Origin: Marmoricola sp. URHB0036
GTDB lineage: Bacteria > Actinomycetota > Actinomycetes > Propionibacteriales > Nocardioidaceae
DNA: 64,000 nt
Direction: 5' to 3'
NCBI RefSeq assembly: GCF_000426045.1
Contig: NZ_AUEP01000018.1
Coordinates: forward strand, 1 to 64,000
The position numbers and the translations under genes were made by a program. The stretch's first letter is position 1; every line of letters starts with the position of its first letter. Positions 42,454 to 50,481 of this stretch are shown here, one piece after another. Below the pieces are notes generated by a model. It saw nothing but the letters and a program-made list of their open reading frames with translations, did not search any database and was not told the origin of the DNA.

Positions 42454-44522
42454 TTGATCCCGCCCGAGAGGTCGTAGAGGGTCACGCCGTCCACGGTGGT
42501 CGCGGTGAAGTTGGCAGCGACCCACTGGGCGATCTCGCTGCTGTCGTTGCTGCCGGTGCCACCCGGTCCGCCGCCGACCCCACCGCTGCCGATGAACCAG
42601 TGGACCTGTCCGTCGGCGACGTACTTCTCGAACTGTGCGAGCGTCGGGCTCGGGTCGCTGCCGTTGAAGCCGCCGATCGCCATCACCGGCTCCTCGCTGG
42701 CCAGCTGGTAGCCGGCGGCGTTGTTGGCGCCCAAGGCCGCGGCTGCCCAGGTGTAGCTGTCGGCGTCGTTCTGCAGGAGCTTGGTCACCGCCGCACTCGA
42801 GGTGCTCCCGTTGAGCAGGCCGCCCATGCCGCCGCCGGTGGGTGCGGTCCTGGTGGTGCCTCCCTGAGCCGGGCCGGTCTGGCCCTGGCCCTGGCCTTGG
42901 CCCTGGGCCGGCGGGGTCCCCAGCTGGCGCATGCCCCCGGGCAGCCCGCCCGGGCCACCCATCCCGCCGGCCGTGGTCGGTCCGGCGCTCGGGATGGAGC
43001 CGGTGTGCGGGGTGGACGCGGTGCTCACGGCGTACGCCGCCGGCCCGGCCAGGCCGGTCACCAACGCGGCCGCCGCCACGGCCAGAGCCACCCTGTGGGG
43101 CAGGTGACGTACGCCGGCCAGGACGAGTGCCGCCGCGAGACCGGCGACCACGACGACCCACTTCAGCCAGGGGACGAAGCCGTCGGCCCGGTCGAGCAGG
43201 TACCACGCGAGCACCGACGTCATGGCCGTGGTGAACGCGAGCACTCCGCTGGCGGCGTACGACGCGCGGTGCTGCCACAGCACCCAGGCGCCGATGCCGA
43301 CGAGCGCCGCGATCGCCGGCGCCAGGGCGACCGTGTAGTAGGCGTGGAAGATGCCGGCCATGAAGCTGAAGGTCAGCGCCGTCACGAGCAGCCAGGCCAG
43401 CCAGAGGGTGAGCGCACTGCGCAGGTGCTGGTGGCGCCGCCCGAACCAGAGGGCGGCTCCACCCAGCACGAGGGCGGCCGGGAGCAGCCAGGCGATCTGG
43501 CCGCCGATCTCGGTGTCGAACAGCCGGAACAGCCCGGTCGCGCCCCAGTTGCCGGCGCCGCCACCGCCGCCGCCGACCGAGCCGGTCTCGTTGCCGCTGA
43601 GTCGCCCGAGCCCGTTGTAGCCGAGGGTCAGCTCGAGGATGGAGTTGTCCTGGGAGCCGCCGATGTAGGGACGGCTCGACGCCGGCCACAGCTGGACGAT
43701 CGCGATCCACCAGCCACCCGCGAGCAGCATCGTCCCGAACGCCACCATCAGGTGACCGAGGCGCTTGCCCCACGAGGTCCGGGCGAACAGCAGGTACGCG
43801 AGCGCCAGGGCCGGCAACACCAGGAACGCCTGCAACATCTTGGTCAGGAAGGCGAGTCCGACCAGGGCACCCCCGAGGGAGAGCCACCGGACGGGGTGGC
43901 CACCCTCGCGGCCACTGGAGTCGACGGCGCGCAGAGTGGCTCCGGCAGCGCCGACCATCAGCAGGGTGAGCATCGCGTCGGGGTTGTTGAACCGGAACAT
44001 CAGCACGGCGACCGGTGCCAGCGCCATCGTGGCGCCGGCGACCAGACCGGCCGCGGCCGATCCCGTCGTACGACGGACCAGGCGGTGCAGCAGCCCGACG
44101 GTGGCCACGCCCATCAACGCCTGCGGGACCAGGATGCTCCAGCTCGACAGCCCGAAGACGCGCACCGAGAGGGCCATCGGCCACAGCGACAGCGGAGTCT
44201 TGTCGACCGTGATCGAGCCGGCCGCGTCACTGGAGCCGAAGAAGAACGCCTTCCACGACTCGGAGCCGGCCTGCACGGCGGCGGAGTAGAAGGAGTTGGC
44301 CCAGCCGCTGGCCCCGAGCCCCCAGAGGTAGAGGACCCCGGTCGCGACGAGCAGCGCGATCAGTGCCGGTCGTGCCCAGGCCGGCTCGTCGGCCGGCCCG
44401 CGCCAGAGACGGACGATCCGGTCGGGAACCTGCCCGGAGCGACGGGTTCGGTCGGAGGGGAGCGCTCCTGGCTCCCAAGTGGTCGTGGGTCCCGAGGGCC
44501 GGGGAAGCGTGGTGGTGTCCAT
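42450..44522 (-). CDS. GT39/ArnT-like polyprenyl-phosphate-sugar transferase
   Basis: A 690-aa integral membrane glycosyltransferase (PMT_2 class) with about eleven TM helices in residues 45-500. The first periplasmic loop has the catalytic acidic region and TVDKTPLSLWP typical of ArnT/YfhO-like enzymes. After residue 500 a Gly/Gln-rich low-complexity stretch (GQGQGQGQ near 545) leads to a globular extracytoplasmic domain of about 130 residues (LLQNDADSYTWAAA, EEPVMAIGGFNGSDP). It would use the lipid-linked sugar from the downstream GT2-GtrA protein. Target glycan or protein unknown. Confidence 0.9.
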   Translation of the reverse strand: MDTTTLPRPSGPTTTWEPGALPSDRTRRSGQVPDRIVRLWRGPADEPAWARPALIALLVATGVLYLWGLGASGWANSFYSAAVQAGSESWKAFFFGSSDAAGSITVDKTPLSLWPMALSVRVFGLSSWSILVPQALMGVATVGLLHRLVRRTTGSAAAGLVAGATMALAPVAVLMFRFNNPDAMLTLLMVGAAGATLRAVDSSGREGGHPVRWLSLGGALVGLAFLTKMLQAFLVLPALALAYLLFARTSWGKRLGHLMVAFGTMLLAGGWWIAIVQLWPASSRPYIGGSQDNSILELTLGYNGLGRLSGNETGSVGGGGGGAGNWGATGLFRLFDTEIGGQIAWLLPAALVLGGAALWFGRRHQHLRSALTLWLAWLLVTALTFSFMAGIFHAYYTVALAPAIAALVGIGAWVLWQHRASYAASGVLAFTTAMTSVLAWYLLDRADGFVPWLKWVVVVAGLAAALVLAGVRHLPHRVALAVAAAALVTGLAGPAAYAVSTASTPHTGSIPSAGPTTAGGMGGPGGLPGGMRQLGTPPAQGQGQGQGQTGPAQGGTTRTAPTGGGMGGLLNGSTSSAAVTKLLQNDADSYTWAAAALGANNAAGYQLASEEPVMAIGGFNGSDPSPTLAQFEKYVADGQVHWFIGSGGVGGGPGGTGSNDSSEIAQWVAANFTATTVDGVTLYDLSGGIK

Positions 44523-44628
44523 GCCGAGAGGTTCGGCGACCCACCTGCGACGGCCGTGTGGTCGTTCTGTGGGGGCGCTGTGAGGGTGGCGCCCGCCCGG
44601 ACACGAACGTGGACGGGCGCCGCGTCGC

Positions 44629-44901
44629 TCAGTGGTAGAAGTACGGGTCGAGCACCGACACCTCGGTGATCACGTCGACCGGCAGCTCGTTGGTGCCGGC
44701 GGCGCTCCGGATCGCCGCCGGGTCCGGCGCGTCGTAGATGCAGAACGAGGTGTGGTGGTCGGGCGAGACGTAGGAGTGCAGCCAGGTGACGCCGTGGCCG
44801 GCGTTCCCGGCCACCACCTTGAGGCATGTCTCGGCACCGGTGTGGTCGACCGGGATCTCCAGGCCGTCCGGGAAGGTGCGCTGTACGAGGTAACGAGGCA
44901 T
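44629..44901 (-). CDS. DUF4242 small protein
   Basis: A 90-aa protein of the DUF4242/nickel-binding-protein-like family (ferredoxin-like fold): N-terminal PRYLVQRTFP, a conserved HSYVSPDH with HHTSFCIYDAPDP and C-terminal VITEVSVLDPYFYH. Members are often stress-linked; function unproven. ATG 44901. It lies 72 bp from the 3' end of the large LuxR regulator on the same strand, so it may be transcribed with it. Confidence 0.85.
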   Translation of the reverse strand: MPRYLVQRTFPDGLEIPVDHTGAETCLKVVAGNAGHGVTWLHSYVSPDHHTSFCIYDAPDPAAIRSAAGTNELPVDVITEVSVLDPYFYH

Positions 44902-44973
44902 CGGGATTGTCCTTCGTGTGTGGGTGGGACTTGATGCCTCGATCCTGTGCGGGCCGGTGGCCTGCGACATCGG

Positions 44974-47559
44974 TCACCGGTGCCCATGTTTCGGCGAGGC
45001 GATGACCTGGTCGGTCCACGCCGCCACGGCCCGCGCGGCCTCGCGTCGGTTGGCGACACCCAGCTTGGCGAGCACGGCCGAGACGTGATGGGCCGCCGTC
45101 CTGGCCGAGATGAACAGCGCGGCACCGATCTCGGCGTTGGTCGCGCCGTGGCCCAGCAGGCGAGCCACCTCGAGCTCGCGGTCGGTCAGGCCGGCCGGGT
45201 TGGCGGCCGTCGTACGACGCGGTCGGACGGCGACCGTGAGCCCGAGGTCGCGCATCCGTTGCGCCGTGCGGGCGGCGTCCTGCCGGGCTCCCAGCCGGTG
45301 CAGCTCGGCCGAGGCCTGCTCGAGGTCGTCGGCGTCGTCCGTCTCCGACAGCGCAAGTGCCGCCTCCCACGGACAGCCGATCTCCCGCCACTGCGCGGCG
45401 GCGGCCTGCCAGCGTTGCTCCACCATGGCGCGGTACGGCGCCGCCATCGGGAGGTCCTCGACGACGCCGGTCGCGCGCCACCGCCACCAGGCCAGCTCGC
45501 CGGTCGCCCAGGGATGGCCGAGACCCACGGCGAGCTCGAGGGTCGGCGTCACGAGGGCGGGGATCTGGTCGGTACGCCCGGAGTACCAGGCGGCCTCGGC
45601 CTGTCCGGCCGCGACCGGCCACAGGCGCTGGAGGTGACCCGTGCGTTCTGCCAGCGCCTGTGCGGTGTCGAGCAAGGCGGGTCCACCCGGTTCTCCGCGT
45701 CGGACGAGCACCTTGGCTGCGACCGGCAGGGCGCCGATCCGCGAGATCGGGTCGGTGTCGTCGGGGAGACTGCTGGCCAGCGTGAACGCACGGTCCCAGT
45801 CGCCCTGCTCGAGGGCGATCCGGGCCAGCCAGCAGACGGCGTAGTCACGGCTGTGGTCGAGGTCGCGCTCCGTGCAGAAGCGGCGGTTCTCCTCGAGCCA
45901 GTGCCGGGCCGTCCGGTAGCGGCGTACCTCTCCGGCGCCCGAGCCGAGGTTGACCATGGCAGAGGCTGTCGCGATGTCGTCGCGCAGCCGCCGGGCGGTC
46001 TCGAGCGACTCGACCAGCAACGGCTCGGCGGCCTCGGGGTCGGCGAACCAGTTGGCCGTGCCGACGGCGTTCAGTGCCCACACGAGACCGTGGCCGTCAC
46101 CCCGCTCACGGGCCAGGCCGATGGCACGCCGGCCGGTCTCCAGCGAGAGCGGGATCTCGCGGGCGAGCATGTACAGCGCGCTGGCGGTGCCGAGCACGTC
46201 CACCTCCCCGACCGAGCCGGGGGAGGCGAGCACCAGCTCGACGGCCTCGTCCACGGCGGCCCGGGAGTCGGCGCGACCGAGGATCCACAGCACGCGGGCA
46301 TGGATGGCCAGGTGCCTCGGCAGGTCGTCGAGGTGGTGGTCCCGGCTGATGGCCACGGCCCGGCTCGAGGCGTCGAGGGCCTCGTCGAGGCGGCCGGTGG
46401 CCTGGAGGATCGGGGCGGCCCGTCCGAGGATGTTCGCGGCCCGCGTCGGTTCGGCCCCGTCGAGGTGGGCGACCGCACGGGCCATCTGGGCCGCCGCCTC
46501 GCGATGGGAGCCCAGGCGAGCCGCCTGCTCGGCCGCCGCCACCGCGTTCGTCAGCACGGTGGCCGACTCGCCGGCCAGGTCGGCGTGATGGGCGATGCGT
46601 GCCTCGTGGTGACCCGATCGGGTGAGCAGCTGGGCGACGACACCCGCGTGCAGCTGCTGGCGTCGTACGGCGGGCAGGCTGTCGAGCACGGCGTTGCGGG
46701 CCAGCTCGTGGCGGTACGTCGCGACCCGCGACTCGATCTCGAGCAGGTCGGCGCGCTCGCACTCCTCGAGATCGAGAGCCGTCGATCCGCTGACCGCGAG
46801 CAGCAGGTCGAGCTCGACCCGGTCGGGCACGACGGCGGCGGTCTCGAGCGCAGCTCGCGCGCCCTCCGTCAGCCCGGCGGCCCGTCCGACGACGGCGTCC
46901 CGTACCGAGGCCGGCACGACGTCGTCCTGGGAGGCGAGCACCTCGGTCACGAAGAACGGGTTCCCCGCCGTGACGGCGTGCACGTGCTCGGCCCGGACCC
47001 GGTGGCCCTCGGCGAGTCGGCCGACGGCCTCGACGGACAGCGGAGCGAGGGCCACCCGCAGGCTCCGCTGCGACCGGGCGAGATGACCGGCCACCTCGGC
47101 CAGCCGCGGCGGTGCGTCCGGGGCGTGCTCGCGAAGGGTGAGCAGGAGCGTCGAGGTGGTGTCCGCCATCCGCCGGCCGAGGAAGACGAGCAGGTCGAGG
47201 GTGGCCTCGTCGGCCCAGTGGACGTCCTCGACGACGACCACGGTCGGCGACTCGGCGAGTGACTCCAGCGCGGCGGTGAACAGCTCGTGACGCCCGGCAT
47301 CGCTCGCCATCAGCCCGGCCAGCCGGCCACCGGTCTGCAGAGCGATGTCGTGGAGCGGTTGCAGCGGCCGCGGGGTGGTGAGGGGCTCGCAGGCACCGGT
47401 GAGCACGCGTCCCTGGTGGCTGTGTGTGAAGGCGCGGACCAGGCTGGTCTTGCCGATCCCGGCCTCGCCGGCGACCAGCACGACGCCGCCCCCGTGCTCT
47501 GTCGACCCGGCCGCGAAGGCGGTCAGGTCGTCGAGCTGCCGATCGCGCTCCAGAAGCAC
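44974..47559 (-). CDS. LAL-type LuxR-family regulator with AAA ATPase domain
   Basis: An 861-aa large regulator. Residues 1-220 are an AAA/STAND ATPase (Walker A GEAGIGKTSL near 31; Walker B VVVVEDVHWAD near 103). The middle holds TPR-like helical repeats. The C-terminus has a LuxR helix-turn-helix (LTDRELEVARLLGHG through RTAAHHVSAVLAKLG, near 795-845). LAL regulators respond to nucleotide and small-molecule cues and often control sugar or secondary-metabolite genes; target not evident here. The DUF4242 gene directly downstream is the nearest candidate. Confidence 0.92.
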   Translation of the reverse strand: MLLERDRQLDDLTAFAAGSTEHGGGVVLVAGEAGIGKTSLVRAFTHSHQGRVLTGACEPLTTPRPLQPLHDIALQTGGRLAGLMASDAGRHELFTAALESLAESPTVVVVEDVHWADEATLDLLVFLGRRMADTTSTLLLTLREHAPDAPPRLAEVAGHLARSQRSLRVALAPLSVEAVGRLAEGHRVRAEHVHAVTAGNPFFVTEVLASQDDVVPASVRDAVVGRAAGLTEGARAALETAAVVPDRVELDLLLAVSGSTALDLEECERADLLEIESRVATYRHELARNAVLDSLPAVRRQQLHAGVVAQLLTRSGHHEARIAHHADLAGESATVLTNAVAAAEQAARLGSHREAAAQMARAVAHLDGAEPTRAANILGRAAPILQATGRLDEALDASSRAVAISRDHHLDDLPRHLAIHARVLWILGRADSRAAVDEAVELVLASPGSVGEVDVLGTASALYMLAREIPLSLETGRRAIGLARERGDGHGLVWALNAVGTANWFADPEAAEPLLVESLETARRLRDDIATASAMVNLGSGAGEVRRYRTARHWLEENRRFCTERDLDHSRDYAVCWLARIALEQGDWDRAFTLASSLPDDTDPISRIGALPVAAKVLVRRGEPGGPALLDTAQALAERTGHLQRLWPVAAGQAEAAWYSGRTDQIPALVTPTLELAVGLGHPWATGELAWWRWRATGVVEDLPMAAPYRAMVEQRWQAAAAQWREIGCPWEAALALSETDDADDLEQASAELHRLGARQDAARTAQRMRDLGLTVAVRPRRTTAANPAGLTDRELEVARLLGHGATNAEIGAALFISARTAAHHVSAVLAKLGVANRREAARAVAAWTDQVIASPKHGHR

Positions 47560-47576
47560 CGCTCGATCGTAGAGCG

Positions 47577-48986
47577 CTACGCCGGCAGGGTCACCGTGAA
47601 CGTGGTGTCGCCGGGCTCGGACCGGACCGAGGTGCTGCCGGCGTGTGCCTGGACGATCGCGGCGACCAGCGACAGTCCCAGGCCGGCCCCTCCGCTCGCA
47701 CGCGTGCGCGAGCTGTCGCCACGGGTGAATCGCTCGAAGACGTGGTCGGCGAGTCCTGGGGGGAGGCCCGGGCCGTCGTCGTGCACCGTGATGGTGATGC
47801 CGCTGTCGCTCGGCTCGGCCGAGACGGTGACCGTCGTCCCGGGAGGCGTGTGGTGGCGGGCGTTGCTGAGCAGGTTGGTGACCACCTGGTGCAGTCGCTG
47901 CTCGTCGCCGGTGACGGTCACCGGCTCCTCGGGCAGCCGGAGCTGCCAGCGGTGGCCGGGAGCGAGCACCCGGGCGTCGCCGACCGACTCGAGCAGCAGC
48001 CGGGTGACGTCGACCTCGACACGGTCGAGCGGGCGGCCGGAGTCGAGCCTGGCCAGCAGCAGCAGGTCGTCGACCAGCGTCGACATCCGGTCGGTCTCGG
48101 TCTCGACCTTGGTCAGGGCGCTGGCGAGGGCAGCCGGGTCGTCCGGCGTACGACGGGACAGCTCGGCGTAGCCGTGGATCGTGGCCAGCGGCGTACGCAG
48201 CTCGTGGGAGGCGTCGGCCACGAACTGGCGCACCTGCTGCTCGCTGCGGTGCCGGGCCGTCAGCGAGACCTCCACGTGCTCGAGCAGCGTGTTCAGCGCC
48301 GCCCCGACCTGGCCGACCTCGGTGCGCTCGTCGGTGAGCCGCTCCGGCACCCGCTCGGTGACGCCGATGTCACCGGAGTCCAGGGGGAGTACGGCGACGG
48401 CGTGCGCGGTCTGCGCGACGTCGTTGAGCGGACGCAGCTGCCGTCGTACGACGAGCGTGCCGGCTCCTCCGGCGGCGACCACGCCGAGCAGGCCGAGCAG
48501 GACCTCCAGCCAGATCAGGCTGGACAGGATGTCGTGGACCTCGGTGGTGGGAAGCCCGGTGACGATCTTGCCGCCCGTGACGTCGCGCGCGATGACGCGG
48601 TAGTCGCCCAGAGCCGTCAGGTTGACGGTGTGCAGGGCGCCGTCGGTCGGCACCTTGTCGAGCTGCTCGGTCACCGTGGTGGAGACCGATCGCTTCACCC
48701 CTCGATTGTCGTCCCGGGTCGTCACCACGAAGGCCTGGGCCGGCCCCTCCTCGGGGTAGAGCCCGGTGACCGTGCGCAGCTGGGCGCCGAGGTCGGGCCC
48801 GGGACCGATGTCGCCGCCCGGAGGGCGACCGAGGTCGAAGCTCTTCATGACCTGGTCGTCCAGCCGGCTGTAGAGATAGCTGCGCATCGCGAGTGCCGTG
48901 ACCGTGCCGATCAGCACCGAGGTCACGGCGACCAGCACCACCGTGGTGATGACCAGGCGTGACGTCAGCGAACGAGGAAGCCTCAT
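47577..48986 (-). CDS. HAMP/HisKA sensor histidine kinase (MprB/TrcS-like)
   Basis: A 469-aa kinase: TM1 near residues 10-32 (VVLVAVTSVLIGTVTAL), a periplasmic sensor (about 35-160), TM2 near 165-185, HAMP, then HisKA with FVADASHELRTPLATIHGY (His near 262) and HATPase_c (N-box NLLSNARHHTPPG, G-box DDGPGLPPG). It belongs to the OmpR-pair class and overlaps its response-regulator gene by 4 bp (ATGA). The periplasmic domain has no recognised ligand motif. Confidence 0.93.
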   Translation of the reverse strand: MRLPRSLTSRLVITTVVLVAVTSVLIGTVTALAMRSYLYSRLDDQVMKSFDLGRPPGGDIGPGPDLGAQLRTVTGLYPEEGPAQAFVVTTRDDNRGVKRSVSTTVTEQLDKVPTDGALHTVNLTALGDYRVIARDVTGGKIVTGLPTTEVHDILSSLIWLEVLLGLLGVVAAGGAGTLVVRRQLRPLNDVAQTAHAVAVLPLDSGDIGVTERVPERLTDERTEVGQVGAALNTLLEHVEVSLTARHRSEQQVRQFVADASHELRTPLATIHGYAELSRRTPDDPAALASALTKVETETDRMSTLVDDLLLLARLDSGRPLDRVEVDVTRLLLESVGDARVLAPGHRWQLRLPEEPVTVTGDEQRLHQVVTNLLSNARHHTPPGTTVTVSAEPSDSGITITVHDDGPGLPPGLADHVFERFTRGDSSRTRASGGAGLGLSLVAAIVQAHAGSTSVRSEPGDTTFTVTLPA

Positions 48987-49708
48987 GTGGTCGGCTTCAG
49001 CACGTAGCCGGCCCCGCGCATGGTGTGGATCATCGGCTCGCGACCGGCGTCGATCTTCTTGCGCAGGTAGGAGATGTAGAGCTCGACGACGTTGGCCTGC
49101 CCGCCGAAGTCGTAGTTCCAGACACGGTCGAGGATCTGGGCCTTGCTGAGCACCCGGCGGGGGTTGCGCATCATGAAGCGGAGCAGCTCGAACTCGGTCG
49201 CGGTCAGGCTGATCTCCTCACCGGCCCGGCTCACCTCGTGGCTGTCCTCGTCGAGCTGCAGGTCACCGACGACCAGGGCCGTGGTCGTCGAGGTCTGTTG
49301 TGCACCCGACCTCCGCATCAGAGCTCGCAGCCGGGCCACCACCTCCTCGAGCGAGAACGGCTTGGTGACGTAGTCGTCGCCGCCGGCGGTCAGGCCTGCC
49401 ACCCGGTCCTCGACCGAGTCGCGAGCGGTCAGGAACAGCACGGGTACGTCGTCCTGGTCGCCGCGCAGCCGGCGCAGCACCTCCATGCCGTCGAAGTCGG
49501 GCAGCATCATGTCGAGCACGACGGCATCGGGTCGCTGCTTCTTGGCGGTCGACACCGCCTTGGACCCGGTGAGCGCGACCTCGACCTCCCAGCCCTCGTA
49601 GCGCAGCGCCATCCGCAGCAGCTCGGCGATGTTCTCCTCGTCGTCGACCACGAGGACGCGCAGAGGGCTGCCGTCGGCTCGGGTGAGGTCGGGCTCAGCG
49701 CTCTTCAT
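48983..49708 (-). CDS. OmpR/PhoB-family response regulator
   Basis: A 241-aa regulator: receiver domain (VVDDEENIAELL; phospho-acceptor Asp in AVVLDMMLPDFDG, near 67; Lys in VTKPFSLEE) and a winged-helix Trans_reg_C domain (LTATEFELLRFMMRNPRRVLSK, then YISYLRKKID). The kinase gene follows with a 4-bp overlap. ATG 49708 is used; a GTG three codons upstream is possible. The divergent gap carries 11-bp-spaced direct repeats suited to OmpR-type binding. Confidence 0.94.
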   Translation of the reverse strand: MKSAEPDLTRADGSPLRVLVVDDEENIAELLRMALRYEGWEVEVALTGSKAVSTAKKQRPDAVVLDMMLPDFDGMEVLRRLRGDQDDVPVLFLTARDSVEDRVAGLTAGGDDYVTKPFSLEEVVARLRALMRRSGAQQTSTTTALVVGDLQLDEDSHEVSRAGEEISLTATEFELLRFMMRNPRRVLSKAQILDRVWNYDFGGQANVVELYISYLRKKIDAGREPMIHTMRGAGYVLKPTT

Positions 49709-49807
49709 GCTGCTCACTCTGGTGGCTGCGCCACCGGGGAGTCCATGAGGTGGCTGTGCGTTTCCTGTGAACGCGCTGCCGTGGGCGTGCCGGGTTTCGT
49801 TGCCGAG

Positions 49808-49825
49808 ACACAGGACAAACACAGG
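49808..49825. promoter_or_regulatory. Direct repeats ACACAGG, candidate response-regulator box
   Basis: ACACAGG at 49808-49814 and again at 49819-49825, spaced by exactly 11 bp (one helical turn), with a reverse-complementary CCTGTG at 49764-49769. They lie in the divergent gap between the OmpR-type regulator and the one-TM protein; such phased repeats are typical binding sites of PhoB-fold regulators. Confidence 0.5.
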
Positions 49826-49846
49826 TTCTCGGCGCACCATGAGTGC

Positions 49847-50293
49847 GTGACCGACGTACCTCCGGAATCGCGCCCGGTTCCGCCGCCCGAACCCGACCCG
49901 GCCTCCACGCACGTGCTGCCTCCCGACCAGGTGCCTGCCCCGCCCAGGCAACGCTTCGTCGACCGGCTCTGGTCCTTCCGCGCGCTGATCGCGGTGGCGC
50001 TGGCCTCGGTCATCATCGGCGGTCTCGCAGGCGCGGCCCTGGCCAGCGCCGGCGACGGCAACGACCGACGTGGCGGTCCGATGCGGTTCCAGCGTGGCGG
50101 CCCGATGGCACCTCCGGGCGGGCGGCACTGGCAGTGGGGCGACGGCCCCGGCAGTGGACCCGGCGGGGGGCAGGGCACCGACCCGATGCCGCGCTGGCGC
50201 GGTCCCCAGCAGGGCGACGGCAACGGTCCGCGCATCCTCCCCCCGAACAGCGCCCCGACCCCCACCCCACCGAACGCGACTCCCTCGCCGTAG
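49847..50293 (+). CDS. One-TM Pro/Gly-rich envelope protein divergent from the two-component genes
   Basis: A 148-aa protein with a Pro-rich cytoplasmic N-terminus (about 40 residues), one TM helix (LIAVALASVIIGGLAGAALA, near 46-66) and an extracytoplasmic Gly/Pro/Met/Arg/Gln-rich tail (GGPM repeats, ending in PTPTPPNATPSP). No family recognised. Its position opposite the response regulator, with phased repeats between, suggests it is a regulon member or an accessory sensor of the system. GTG start. Confidence 0.7.
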   Translation: MTDVPPESRPVPPPEPDPASTHVLPPDQVPAPPRQRFVDRLWSFRALIAVALASVIIGGLAGAALASAGDGNDRRGGPMRFQRGGPMAPPGGRHWQWGDGPGSGPGGGQGTDPMPRWRGPQQGDGNGPRILPPNSAPTPTPPNATPSP

Positions 50294-50481
50294 CCGGCAA
50301 CCGGCGGAATCCCCGGCTGACCGGGTATCCATGGCCAGTTCAGGCGTTGCAACACCCGAACAGAACATGCACGGCCCGGGGAGTGGCTGCCGCACCTTGC
50401 CTCGGGCCATGTCTTCGCCGCAGCCGCACAGCAACAACCCGCTTGGCCCGGTGAGCACGTGCCGGGGAGAATGGCGACGCT

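Noticed and set aside
42255-44669. 804-codon open frame on the plus strand opposite the GT39 gene
   Set aside because: Its translation is His/Gly/Asp/Arg-rich antisense of a clear multi-TM glycosyltransferase and has no family motif; long antisense frames are expected at this GC content.
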